Shown: piece after piece, positions 9,088 to 16,880 of the stretch | How positions within the stretch are numbered: position 1 is the stretch's first letter | Layout: each line of letters opens with the position of its first letter | Assembly: GCA_020692325.1 (NCBI GenBank) | Contig: JAIMKR010000006.1 | Coordinates: 131,933 to 172,749, forward strand | Reading direction: 5' to 3' | Source of the DNA: Desulfocurvus sp. | GTDB lineage: Bacteria; Desulfobacterota; Desulfovibrionia; Desulfovibrionales; Desulfovibrionaceae | Length of the DNA: 40,817 nucleotides | The notes under the pieces: generated by a model | Databases searched by the model: none | Seen by the model: only the letters and a program-made list of their open reading frames with translations | What the model was told of the DNA's origin: nothing | Made by a program: the position numbers and the translations under genes

Positions 9088-9319
9088 CGAGTGAAGTTTT
9101 CCCTTAACTCAGGGTCCAGGGTGACGGCAACCCAGAGCCACAGGGGGCATCCCTCAACCACATCGTCGTAGCAGAGGACACGCTCCGCAGGGCTTTCAGT
9201 CGGACAAGGATTCGACGGGAGAAGTGACAACGCCCAAACACCATGACGGCGAAATCGAATATGGTGATGGAGCGCGAGCCCGCCCGTGTCACCAATAAAA
9301 GCCTTTGGAAAGGGGGGCC

Positions 9320-9355
9320 GGGGGGAGAACCTTCCCAGCGGAAAGGTTTCCCCCC
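9320..9355 (-). terminator. Hairpin terminator downstream of era
   Basis: GGGGGG-A-g-AACCTT (9320-9333) pairs with AAGGTT-T-CCCCCC (9343-9355), leaving one bulged G and a 9-base loop. It begins 35 bases past the era stop codon on the minus strand and is followed there by a weak T-rich stretch. G-run/AACCTT hairpins of this type resemble intergenic elements I recall from Desulfovibrio genomes; copy number cannot be judged from this window. Confidence 0.5.
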
Positions 9356-9389
9356 GATTCTCCCACTCGATCGCGGAAGGATCGGCCGG

Positions 9390-10301
9390 CTATTCGCCCA
9401 GCCCCATCTCCCTGAGGAAGGCGTCGTCCTCGGTCCAGTCCTCGCGCACCTTGACCCACAGTTCGAGGACCACGGGACGGTCGAGAAGGACTTGCAGCTC
9501 CTGACGCGCGGCGGAGCCAACTCTTTTCAGCATCTGCCCGCCCTTACCGATGACGATGCCCTTGTGCGAGGTGCGCCCCACGTGAATGCAGGCGTGGATG
9601 CGCACGGGCCCTGGTTCGTCTTCCTCCCACTGCTCGATTTCAACGATGGTGCTGTAGGGCAGCTCTTTTTCGAGGGCGAGAAAAAGCTGCTCGCGCACGA
9701 TCTCGGCGGCGAGGAAGCGGACCGGCGCGGTGGAGAGCTGGTCCTCGGGGTATTGGGCCGGGCCCTCGGGCAGCACGGCGGAGACGGCGGCGAGCAGTTC
9801 GGGCACGCCGTCGCCCGTGGCGGCGGAGACGGGGAAGATTTCGGCCAGAGGAAAGGCCTGCCCCATGCGCAACAGCAAGGGGAGCATCTTCTCCTTGGGT
9901 TTGAGGGCGTCCACCTTGTTGGCGGCGAGAAACACGGGCAGCCCCACGCGGGTGACTGGGTCCATGAGTGGGCACATCTCGCGGTCGAAGAGCTGCGGTT
10001 TCTGGGCGTAGAGGCGCGCGTCGCAGATGAGCACGATGGCGTCGGCCTGGTGCAGAGCGCCCCAGGCGGCCTCCAGCAGCAGGCGGTTCATGCGGCCGGC
10101 CATGCGGTGCACGCCGGGCGTGTCCAAAAAGACGACCTGGGCCTCCGGCGTGGAGAGAATGCCGCTGATGGCGTTGCGGGTGGTCTGGGGCTTCTCGGAG
10201 ACGATGGCGACCTTCTGCCCCAGAATGTGATTGAGCAACGTGCTTTTGCCGGCGTTGGGCGGGCCCATGAGGGCCACATGTCCGAATCGGTGGGTGGTCA
10301 T
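9390..10301 (-). CDS. era: GTPase Era
   Basis: Essential GTPase of 303 residues that binds the 3' end of 16S rRNA and assists 30S subunit maturation. The G domain shows G1 GPPNAGKST (about residues 14-22), the switch region KPQTTRN, G3 DTPGVH (about 60) and G4 NKVD (about 127). The C-terminal KH domain has VIGKGGQMLKRVGSAARQEL. Length and order are normal. It is the last gene of a three-gene minus-strand run, starting 12 bases after the peptidase stop, with a hairpin terminator behind it. Confidence 0.97.
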   Translation of the reverse strand: MTTHRFGHVALMGPPNAGKSTLLNHILGQKVAIVSEKPQTTRNAISGILSTPEAQVVFLDTPGVHRMAGRMNRLLLEAAWGALHQADAIVLICDARLYAQKPQLFDREMCPLMDPVTRVGLPVFLAANKVDALKPKEKMLPLLLRMGQAFPLAEIFPVSAATGDGVPELLAAVSAVLPEGPAQYPEDQLSTAPVRFLAAEIVREQLFLALEKELPYSTIVEIEQWEEDEPGPVRIHACIHVGRTSHKGIVIGKGGQMLKRVGSAARQELQVLLDRPVVLELWVKVREDWTEDDAFLREMGLGE

Positions 10302-10313
10302 GCTGTTTCCCGG

Positions 10314-11393
10314 TTAGAGTGCGATACAGCCGTCATCGGTGACGACGACCATGTGTTCCCAGCGCACGCCGCCCCAGTCGGCGTCATACAGACCGGGCTC
10401 CACGGTGACGACCATGCCGGGGACGAAGACGCCCTCGGCGCGGGGGGAGAGGCTGGGACCCTCATGGGTCTCCAGGCCGACGCCATGGCCCAGGGAGTGC
10501 GTGAACTGGTGGGCCACGCCAGCGTCATCGAACACGCGGCGGGCGGCGGCGTAGGCCGAGGCGAACGTCGCGCCCGGGCGGATGGCGGCCATGCCGGCCT
10601 TCTGCGCGGCCTGCACCACGCGCTTGGTCTCCTGGAAGCGTTCGCTGGGGGCGTCGCCCACCCAGAAGGTGCGCGTCTGGTCGGAGCAGTAGCCGGCCAG
10701 CCGGCAACCGGCGTCCACCAGAACGAGGCTCTCCTTGCGGATGAGCGTCTCGCCGGGAATGGCGTGAGGCAACGCGGCGTTCTTGTCCACGCCCACGATG
10801 GACGGGAAAGACAGGCCCTCGGCCCCGGACTCGCGGAACAGGCGCTCGATCCGCCAAGCGGCCTCGGCCTCGGTCATGCCGGGCTGGAGGGTGTCGGTAA
10901 GGGCGCGCATGACGTGGTGGTTGAGGCCACAGGAGGCGCGCATGAGTTCCAGCTCGGCCGGTTCCTTGACGCGCCGCAGCTCCTCCACCATCCCGGTCGC
11001 GGGGACGAGGTCGAAGTGCTCGCGCAGGGCCTCGTAGTCGAAGACGTTGACCGCGCGCGGGTCGAAGCCCAGGGTACGCACGCCCCGGCCGCGCAGGATT
11101 CCGGCCATTTCGGCGTGCTTGCCCGCGCCGTAGATGAGGGTGTCCTCCACGGGCCACAGGCGCTTGGCCGCCTCGGTGAAGCGGGCGTCGGTCATGAGCA
11201 GGTCGCGGCCGCCGGCCAGCACCACGAGCCAGCCCACTGTCTCGTTGCACTGCGAGTCGAACAGCTCGAAGCCGGACAGATAGTAGCGGTTGGCGGCGAA
11301 AGAGACGAGAAGCGCGGAAAGTCCCCGCGCGGCCATGAGCGCGCGCAGGCGCTCGCGCCGGGCGGAGAATACGGCAGGATCGTTCAGCTCCAC
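10314..11393 (-). CDS. M24-family Xaa-Pro peptidase
   Basis: Cytoplasmic metallopeptidase of 359 residues, probably an aminopeptidase or dipeptidase cleaving X-Pro bonds. The N-terminal creatinase-like domain (1-130) is followed by the pita-bread catalytic domain. All five metal ligands of the M24 family are visible: Asp in LVLVDAG, Asp in CSDQTRTFWVG, His in THSLGHGVGLETHEGP, Glu in VTVEPGLY and Glu in GVRWEHMVVV. I place the start at GTG 11393, which overlaps the preceding gene's stop by 10 bases and has GGAG upstream; an ATG start would remove the first strand of the domain. PepQ and PepP cannot be told apart here. Confidence 0.9.
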   Translation of the reverse strand: MELNDPAVFSARRERLRALMAARGLSALLVSFAANRYYLSGFELFDSQCNETVGWLVVLAGGRDLLMTDARFTEAAKRLWPVEDTLIYGAGKHAEMAGILRGRGVRTLGFDPRAVNVFDYEALREHFDLVPATGMVEELRRVKEPAELELMRASCGLNHHVMRALTDTLQPGMTEAEAAWRIERLFRESGAEGLSFPSIVGVDKNAALPHAIPGETLIRKESLVLVDAGCRLAGYCSDQTRTFWVGDAPSERFQETKRVVQAAQKAGMAAIRPGATFASAYAAARRVFDDAGVAHQFTHSLGHGVGLETHEGPSLSPRAEGVFVPGMVVTVEPGLYDADWGGVRWEHMVVVTDDGCIAL

Positions 11394-12748
11394 TTGTAGG
11401 TCTTCTCCGGTTCGTTTCGCATCATGCGCTCGGCCCATTCCACGCCCTGCATGACGCTGTGGTCCATGTTGCTCACCTCGTACTTCCAGCCGCCGAAGCG
11501 CCCTCGGGAATAGATGTCCCTGGCCTCGAGCCAGGGCTGCGCCTCGCGCAGGATACTGTCGCGCTCCAGGCAGGGTACGGGATAGCCGTAATCCACGGTG
11601 AGCGAGAAGCGGCTCTCCACGGCGGCATCCTTCGCCAAAAGGCCCACCGTGTCCAGTCCCTTGACGGTGCGCTCCATGAGCCGGGAGAGCTCCTCGGGCT
11701 TGTGCTCGGAGAAGCTCGTCTCGCACAGGAGCGCCGCGCGGGTCGGATCGCTTTCCGGCACGTTGGCCGGCGCGTAGTTGTGAAAATTCGTCACACGGTA
11801 GAATGGGCAGTCGTCCTCGGGAAAGTACATCCAGCAGCGATCGTCGGCCGCGCCGTTGTGGAGCGCCCGGCCGCGCGCGCCCACGCCGGCCACGAACACG
11901 CTGTTGTGCTTCAGCTTCGCCGTGGCGGCCACGAGCGCCTCCGGCGCGCCCATGATCTGGTCGCGGAAGAGGAGGTCCAGCGGGCCGGTGTTGAGCAGGC
12001 GCTTGTAGTGGATCACCTCGCCGCTGGCGAGAGTCAGCGCGCGTCCTCCCGCATCGAGGCCAGCCACCGGGCAGTTGTAGCGGATGCGCCCGGCCAGCCG
12101 ATCCGCCAGGCGGCGGAAGATCTCGCCCGTGCCCCCGCGCGAGGGGAAGGCAAAGGTGCGGTTGGGGCCCCAGCCCACTTCGTCGCACCCGAGAATGACG
12201 TTCTTGAGCACGCCCTCCAGATCCACCACGCTGACGCGCTCGCCCACCCAGGCGGTGTTCATGCGCGCGGGGTCGATGGCCCAAACCTTAAAATTGTAAG
12301 GCCACAGAAACACCTCGGCGATGCCCTCGCCGAAGGTTGCGTGGATCCACTCACGGAAATTCCGCGGTGCGCCCTGGGGCAGATGGCCGGGCAGAAGGCC
12401 CCGCACGCAGCGCCATTTGGCCTCCGCCGGCAGATGGCGGATGTTGTTCTGGAAGGGATAGGGCACCCAGGTCCCGCAGGCGCGGATCCAGGCCTTGCGC
12501 TGATGGCGCAGCTGGCCGTCCCCCAGCAGGTCGTCGAGCATCCGGTCGAAATACTCGTAGTGCGAGAACACCACGTGGCCGCCAATGTCCCAGGTGTAGC
12601 CGCGCTCGTCCTCGAAGCTGGCGGCCAGGCCGCCGGCGTAGGCGTTCCTCTCGAACACGGCGAAGGACTCGCATCCCAGCTCGGTCAGGCGGCGAGCCGC
12701 GCCCAACCCCGTGGGACCAGCGCCGATGATGGCGAAATCGACCTGCAT
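11384..12748 (-). CDS. FAD-dependent UDP-galactopyranose mutase/amine oxidase-like protein
   Basis: Flavoprotein of 454 residues. The N-terminal Rossmann motif FAIIGAGPTGLGAARRL is followed by an acidic residue that would contact the FAD ribose (VFERN) and by GGLAASFEDERGYTWDIGGH, as in UDP-galactopyranose mutases and protoporphyrinogen-oxidase-like enzymes. The stretches FLWPYNFKVWAIDP and PSRGGTGEIFRRLADRL support the mutase-like subgroup often found with surface polysaccharide genes. The start ATG has GGGAGG at good spacing; an upstream in-frame ATG at 12793 has none. It is the first gene of an operon with the M24 peptidase and era. Substrate is unknown; no glycosyltransferase lies nearby. 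Confidence 0.8.
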   Translation of the reverse strand: MQVDFAIIGAGPTGLGAARRLTELGCESFAVFERNAYAGGLAASFEDERGYTWDIGGHVVFSHYEYFDRMLDDLLGDGQLRHQRKAWIRACGTWVPYPFQNNIRHLPAEAKWRCVRGLLPGHLPQGAPRNFREWIHATFGEGIAEVFLWPYNFKVWAIDPARMNTAWVGERVSVVDLEGVLKNVILGCDEVGWGPNRTFAFPSRGGTGEIFRRLADRLAGRIRYNCPVAGLDAGGRALTLASGEVIHYKRLLNTGPLDLLFRDQIMGAPEALVAATAKLKHNSVFVAGVGARGRALHNGAADDRCWMYFPEDDCPFYRVTNFHNYAPANVPESDPTRAALLCETSFSEHKPEELSRLMERTVKGLDTVGLLAKDAAVESRFSLTVDYGYPVPCLERDSILREAQPWLEARDIYSRGRFGGWKYEVSNMDHSVMQGVEWAERMMRNEPEKTYKWS

Positions 12749-12797
12749 GAAACCTCCCCGGCGACGCTGCTCCGGGCCGGAACCCGATCGCACCCCG

Positions 12798-12854
12798 CGT
12801 CACCCACCTTTCTCCCCGTCGTCACACAACCGTCACAGTGCACGGCTATATGAT
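12798..12854 (+). promoter_or_regulatory. Pho box and promoter of the pst operon
   Basis: CGTCACA occurs at 12820-12826 and 12831-12837, 11 bases apart, as expected for a PhoB-binding Pho box. A third copy, CGTCACC, at 12798-12804 is in phase, 22 bases further upstream. TATGAT (12849-12854) lies 11 bases after the box and fits the -10 position, with the Pho box replacing a -35 element. Phosphate-starvation induction through PhoB is inferred. Confidence 0.75.
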
Positions 12855-12895
12855 GCCCGTACGGAACGTCAACATCAACCCTTTCGGAGGAATCC

Positions 12896-13750
12896 ATGAA
12901 ACGCTTAAGCTCCGTCCTCGCCGGCCTGCTCGTGCTGGGCATGGCCGCCACCTCCTTCGCAGGAGAAATCGCCGTCAAGGGCTCCACCACCGTGCAGCCC
13001 ATCATGCAGAAAGCCGCCGAGACTTTCATGGCTCAGCACAAGGGCGTGGTCGTCTCCATCTCCGCCACCGGCTCCGGTGACGGCGCCAAGGCCCTCATCG
13101 ACGGCAGCAGCCCGCTGGCCATGATGAGCCGCGAGATGAAGCCCTCCGAAATCCAGCAGGCCAACGCCCGGGGCATCCATCCCAAGCAGATCGTCATCGC
13201 CTACGACTGCATCACCCCGATCGTGAACAAGGCCAACCCGGTCAGGAACCTCTCCCTGGCCCAGCTCAAGGACATCTTCACCGGCAAGGTGACCAACTGG
13301 AGCCAGGTGGGCGGCGCCAACGCCCCCATCGCCGTGGTCTCCCGCGACTCCTCCTCCGGCACCTTCGAGTACTGGGGCGAGCACGTGCTGAAGAAGGAAC
13401 GCGTTTACGCCCGCGCCCAGATGCAGGCCAGCAATGGCGCTGTGGCCCAGGCCGTCTCCAAGCAGAGGGACGCCATCGGCTACGTGGGCCTGGCCTACGC
13501 CAAGGCTCCCGGACTTAAGGACCTGACCGTCGATGGCGTGGCCGGAAGCATCGCCAGCACCCTGAACGGCACCTACCCCGTCTCCCGCGGCCTGTACCTC
13601 TACACCAACGGCGAGCCCACCGGCGACGTGGCCAAGTTCGTGAGCTACATTCTCTCGCCCGCCGGCCAGAAGATCGTGTCCTCCGTGGACTACATTCCCC
13701 TGAAGAGCGCCCCCAAGGCCCCGGCTCATCACAAGAAGGGCAAGAAGTAG
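12896..13750 (+). CDS. pstS: Phosphate ABC transporter, periplasmic binding protein
   Basis: High-affinity phosphate-binding protein of 284 residues. A signal peptide MKRLSSVLAGLLVLGMAATS ends near SFA-GE. The mature part begins with IAVKGSTTVQPIMQKAAE, and phosphate-binding loops are seen in ISATGSGDGAKALIDG and VSRDSSSGTFEYWGEHVL. It has the PstS-typical LKDIFTGKVTNW. The C-terminus is Lys-rich (KAPAHHKKGKK). The start has GGAGG nine bases upstream. It is the first gene after a Pho box and is followed by pstC and pstA. Confidence 0.95.
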   Translation: MKRLSSVLAGLLVLGMAATSFAGEIAVKGSTTVQPIMQKAAETFMAQHKGVVVSISATGSGDGAKALIDGSSPLAMMSREMKPSEIQQANARGIHPKQIVIAYDCITPIVNKANPVRNLSLAQLKDIFTGKVTNWSQVGGANAPIAVVSRDSSSGTFEYWGEHVLKKERVYARAQMQASNGAVAQAVSKQRDAIGYVGLAYAKAPGLKDLTVDGVAGSIASTLNGTYPVSRGLYLYTNGEPTGDVAKFVSYILSPAGQKIVSSVDYIPLKSAPKAPAHHKKGKK

Positions 13751-13799
13751 TCGAACCGCAGGTAACGAACCGCCAAAGAAACCCCTTCCTTTGCGCACC

Positions 13800-13830
13800 G
13801 CCCTCCGCCCGGTCCATCTGGACGGAGGGC
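13800..13830 (+). other. Hairpin between pstS and pstC
   Basis: GCCCTCC (13800-13806) pairs with GGAGGGC (13824-13830), enclosing an inner stem GTCC (13812-13815) / GGAC (13820-13823). It lies in the 108-base gap after pstS without a T-run. Such stems commonly stabilise the mRNA of the binding protein or reduce read-through to the permease genes; that role is inferred. Confidence 0.5.
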
Positions 13831-13858
13831 GCAACCGCAAAGGGCAGCGAGGAACGAC

Positions 13859-14749
13859 ATGCAGAGACGGATGAAGGAAGCGGTCATCAAACACGTCTTC
13901 CTGGCGACCGCCATCACCTCCCTGGCGATACTGGCCCTCATCATGATCTTTCTGTTCATGGAGGGGCTGCCCACCTTCGGCTTCGTGAGCTTGAAGGCCT
14001 TTCTGACCGGCTTCGACTGGTATCCCACCGACGAGGTGAAACCGGACTACGGCATTCTGCCGCTTATTTCCGCCAGCGGCGCGGTGACGGCGCTCTCCTC
14101 GCTACTGGCCATTCCCCTGGGTGTGATGACCGCGGTGTATCTGGCGGAGATCGCCAACCCGCGCGTGCGCGCCGTGGCCAAACCCGTGGTGGAGATGCTG
14201 GCCAGCCTGCCCTCGGTGGTGCTTGGATTCTTCGGCATGGTGGTTCTCGCGCCGTTTCTGCAGGACTATTTCAACATTCCGGTGGGGCTCAACCTCTGCA
14301 ACGCCTCGATCATGCTGGCCATCATGAGCGTGCCCACCATCGCCAGCGTTTCCGAGGACGCCATCTACGCCGTCCCGCGCGAACTCAAGGAGGCCAGTCT
14401 GGCCCTGGGGGCCACGCACCTGGAGACGCTGACGCGCGTGACCATTCCGGCCGCGCTCTCCGGCATCGGCACCGCGGTGATTCTGGGCATGAGCCGGGCC
14501 ATCGGCGAGACCATGGTCGTACTCATGGTGGCGGGCGGCGCGGCGGTGGTGCCCCTGTCCGTCTTCGACCCCGTGCGGCCCATGCCCGCGAGCATCGCCG
14601 CCGAAATGGCCGAGGCCCCCTTCCGCAGCCATCACTACCACGCGCTGTTCGCCATCGCCATGGTGCTGTTCGTCGTCACGCTGGGCTTCAACATCCTGGC
14701 CGACTACATTTCACACAAACACCGGCAGGTAGGCTCCGCCTCCCTGTGA
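13859..14749 (+). CDS. pstC: Phosphate ABC transporter permease
   Basis: Inner-membrane permease of 296 residues with about six helices. The cytoplasmic EAA loop reads VPRELKEASLALGATHLETL and contacts the ATPase. GILPLISASGAVTALSSLLA and LPSVVLGFFGMVVLAPFL are typical of PstC. The start is preceded by GAGGAACGAC, almost the same ribosome-site context as pstA. No ATPase gene follows in the operon, so PstB must be encoded elsewhere if the transporter is functional. Confidence 0.9.
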   Translation: MQRRMKEAVIKHVFLATAITSLAILALIMIFLFMEGLPTFGFVSLKAFLTGFDWYPTDEVKPDYGILPLISASGAVTALSSLLAIPLGVMTAVYLAEIANPRVRAVAKPVVEMLASLPSVVLGFFGMVVLAPFLQDYFNIPVGLNLCNASIMLAIMSVPTIASVSEDAIYAVPRELKEASLALGATHLETLTRVTIPAALSGIGTAVILGMSRAIGETMVVLMVAGGAAVVPLSVFDPVRPMPASIAAEMAEAPFRSHHYHALFAIAMVLFVVTLGFNILADYISHKHRQVGSASL

Positions 14750-14767
14750 CGCATGAGGAAGAACGAC

Positions 14768-15703
14768 ATGAACACCCCGGCAAGCACGGCGGTCGCCACC
14801 GGCCAGCCCATGGCGCGTCCGCAATTCCTGGTCAACGCCAGGGGGCGCGACATCCGCAGGAAGAGCCTCGAATGGTTCGTTTTCATGCTGCTGCGCGGCG
14901 CGATCATCATCGTCGGCGCGGCCCTGGTCGTCATCATCGGCTTTCTGGTCAAAAATGGCATCTCGGTCATCAACTGGCACTTTCTGCTGGACGCCCCGCG
15001 CAACAACATGACCGAGGGCGGCGTGTGGCCGTGCATCGTGGGCACGCTGCTGCTCTCGCTGGGCTCCATGGCCGTGGCTCTGCCGCTGGGCGTGTCCAGC
15101 GCCATCTACCTGCACGAGTACGCGCGCCCCGGAACGCTCATGCGCGTCATCCGCCTGGGCGTGAACAATCTCGCCGGCGTGCCCTCGGTGGTGTTCGGCC
15201 TGTTCGGTCTGGGCCTGTTCGTCACGGTCATGAAGCTTGGGGTTTCACTGGCGGCGGGCTGGCTGACGCTGGGGGCGTTGTGCCTGCCGGTGGTCATCGG
15301 CACCGCCGAGGAGGCGCTGCGCAACGTGCCGGCCACCTATCGCGAGGCGAGCCTGGCCCTTGGCGGCACCAAGTGGCAGACCATTTGGCGGGTGGTGCTG
15401 CCCAGCGCCCTGCCGGGCATTCTGACGGGCAGCATCCTGGGAATCGGCCGCGCGGCGGGCGAAACGGCGGCCATCATGTTCACGGCGGCGGTGTTCTACA
15501 CGCCCAAGATGCCCCAGAACATTTTCTCGGACGTGATGGCCCTGCCGTACCACATCTACGTGCTGGCCACGGCGGGCACGGAGATCGAAAAGACGCGGCC
15601 ACTGCAGTACGGCACCTCGCTCGTGCTCATCGCGCTGGTACTCGGCATGAACCTGGCGGCCATTCTGCTGCGCGCCTGGCTGCAAAAGCGCCACGCGCGC
15701 TGA
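14768..15703 (+). CDS. pstA: Phosphate ABC transporter permease
   Basis: Second permease of the Pst transporter, 311 residues with about six helices. The EAA loop is VPATYREASLALGGTKWQTIW, and GVPSVVFGLFGLGLFV matches the PstA core. I choose ATG 14768 rather than 14753 because GAGGAA sits seven bases before it, mirroring pstC. The N-terminal 35 residues before the first helix are hydrophilic. The operon ends right after it with a strong terminator. Confidence 0.9.
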   Translation: MNTPASTAVATGQPMARPQFLVNARGRDIRRKSLEWFVFMLLRGAIIIVGAALVVIIGFLVKNGISVINWHFLLDAPRNNMTEGGVWPCIVGTLLLSLGSMAVALPLGVSSAIYLHEYARPGTLMRVIRLGVNNLAGVPSVVFGLFGLGLFVTVMKLGVSLAAGWLTLGALCLPVVIGTAEEALRNVPATYREASLALGGTKWQTIWRVVLPSALPGILTGSILGIGRAAGETAAIMFTAAVFYTPKMPQNIFSDVMALPYHIYVLATAGTEIEKTRPLQYGTSLVLIALVLGMNLAAILLRAWLQKRHAR

Positions 15704-15724
15704 CCCGCTGACGCCATTCGGTCA

Positions 15725-15768
15725 CGCGACGAAAAAGGGGGGGCATTCGCCCCCCCTTTTTCGTCGCG
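15725..15768. terminator. Perfect 19-bp bidirectional terminator
   Basis: Arms CGCGACGAAAAAGGGGGGG (15725-15743) and the exact inverse complement at 15750-15768 enclose a 6-base loop. The A5/T5 tracts inside the stem and the position between convergent pstA (+) and the MucR-like gene (-) indicate a two-way intrinsic terminator. Confidence 0.85.
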
Positions 15769-15779
15769 AACGGCGGGCG

Positions 15780-16175
15780 TCACTGCTTGGTCCTGCGCTC
15801 CCAGAGTTTCATATCCTTCATCTTTTTCCGACGCTGACGCTGCAACTCCTTACAGACGAGCGGCATTTTCTTGGGGTACCCCCACTTCTCCCGGTATTCA
15901 TCGGGAGTGAGCCCGTACTTCGCCAAGTGCCTTTTGGTGAGCACCTTGAAGGCCTTGCCCGATTCCAGGCAGATGATGCTCTTCTCCCGCACGGCCTTTT
16001 TCGGATCCGTGACAGGCGCAACGGTGGTCTCCTCCCCATCAGCCGTCGCCTCGCCAATGGAGCGGATACCGTTGCACAAACTGCGAACCATGGAAAGAAT
16101 CTCCTCCTCCGTCATGGTCCGCACCGTGGCTTGCGCCTTAACAATGTCCAGCGCTTCCTTCAAAAAATCATCCAT
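15780..16175 (-). CDS. MucR/Ros-family transcriptional regulator
   Basis: DNA-binding protein of 131 residues. The C-terminal half reads SIICLESGKAFKVLTKRHL then AKYGLTPDEYREKWGYPKKM, the hallmark of MucR/Ros zinc-finger-like regulators, which bind AT-rich targets and repress exopolysaccharide, motility and virulence genes in other proteobacteria. The first Cys (C69) and H83 are present, but Ser72 stands where Ros has its second Cys, as in many MucR variants. The N-terminal helix region (1-45) fits the oligomerisation domain. GAGGAG precedes the start. The AT-rich region just upstream could contain its own binding sites. Confidence 0.85.
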   Translation of the reverse strand: MDDFLKEALDIVKAQATVRTMTEEEILSMVRSLCNGIRSIGEATADGEETTVAPVTDPKKAVREKSIICLESGKAFKVLTKRHLAKYGLTPDEYREKWGYPKKMPLVCKELQRQRRKKMKDMKLWERRTKQ

Positions 16176-16496
16176 CGCACACTCCTCAAAGGGGGTTATC
16201 GTTCGACTTTGCGCATGGTGCAGCGTGTTGGCGACCTCAACAGAGCACTGCGCAATCAAAATACTGAAGGGACACACGGAAGTAAAGAAAGAACAGGAAA
16301 AAACATACGCGAAATATTACGTAGAAACATCGCCAATTTTGCAAGGCATCTCGTTTAAAACTATGGGTCCATCGAAGGGGGGTTGCGCTTCGCCCACGGA
16401 GGATTATTTTACGCAATGGGACTCAAGGCCCCGCCCGTGTCCCGTGGCCGAGACTTTTGCCGCGAGCGGGCAAAAACTGCAAGGAGGTACGGGCAC
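16176..16496. other. AT-rich divergent intergenic region
   Basis: About 320 bases between the MucR-like gene (-) and the zinc-ribbon gene (+). The stretch 16255-16365 is clearly AT-rich compared with its surroundings, as expected for promoters and for MucR-type targets. I found no well-spaced consensus promoter that I would assign with confidence, and no gene. Confidence 0.45.
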
Positions 16497-16760
16497 ATGG
16501 CCACCAAGCGATTCGATCCCGAGCTGCTGTACGTGGAGTGCGCCAAGTGCGGACAGCCCGTGCTCTGGAACCCCGGCGACACGACGAGAATTCTCGCCTG
16601 GGCCGGAATAGACGCCCAGAGTCTGGACGAGAAGTGCATGATCCTTTCCGATGGTTGCCCGGCGTGTCAGCCCGGCCAGCAGAGCTTCAGCACCCAGGTT
16701 GTGCGGCTGCGCAAGCCCCCCGAGGGACGCGCGTCCAAGACGCAACCCCCGGCCAACTGA
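16497..16760 (+). CDS. Small zinc-ribbon-like protein of unknown function
   Basis: Protein of 87 residues with two CxxC pairs, C15/C18 (VECAKCGQPV) and C54/C57 (GCPACQPG), plus C47, suggesting one bound zinc. Between them lies a hydrophobic helix TTRILAWAGIDA. The C-terminal 20 residues are polar and basic. AAGGAGGT is optimally placed before ATG 16497. I do not recognise a named family. Confidence 0.7.
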   Translation: MATKRFDPELLYVECAKCGQPVLWNPGDTTRILAWAGIDAQSLDEKCMILSDGCPACQPGQQSFSTQVVRLRKPPEGRASKTQPPAN

Positions 16761-16824
16761 CCGCCCCACGCGAGCCGGACGGCCGGCGAACGCGCAAAGG
16801 CGCTCTCCCACGGCCATACACCTC

Positions 16825-16855
16825 CCGGCGCGGACCCATCGCATGGTCCGCCCGG
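16825..16855 (+). terminator. Hairpin downstream of the zinc-ribbon gene
   Basis: CCGG-c-GCGGACC (16825-16836) pairs with GGTCCGC-CCGG (16845-16855), with one bulged base and an 8-base loop. T-rich sequence (GTTTCGCGTTTTT) follows. It lies 65 bases past the zinc-ribbon stop and just before the convergent moaA end. Confidence 0.5.
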
Positions 16856-16880
16856 GCGGTTTCGCGTTTTTCAGGGGCGT

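Larger units (their letters stand above)
8748..9389. other. Long non-coding gap with hairpins, no convincing gene
   Basis: About 640 bases between two minus-strand genes. It contains an exact 11-base direct repeat TCCACCATCGC (8773-8783 and 8815-8825) whose second copy begins a stem CCATCGC/GCGATGG (8819-8840). It also holds a nested hairpin at 9049-9087 and the hairpin that ends era at 9320-9355. Short open frames such as 9042-9230 (-) have no ribosome site or recognisable family. The gap probably also contains the DsrE-like promoter, but I could not single one out. Confidence 0.5.

Noticed and set aside
9042-9230. 62-codon minus-strand frame with a hydrophobic WLWVAVTLDPE segment, considered as a transposase remnant
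   Set aside because: No ribosome site, no inverted terminal repeats and no further transposase motif around it.
9243-11399. 718-codon plus-strand frame across era and the M24 peptidase
   Set aside because: Both minus-strand genes have complete catalytic motifs; this frame is their shadow.
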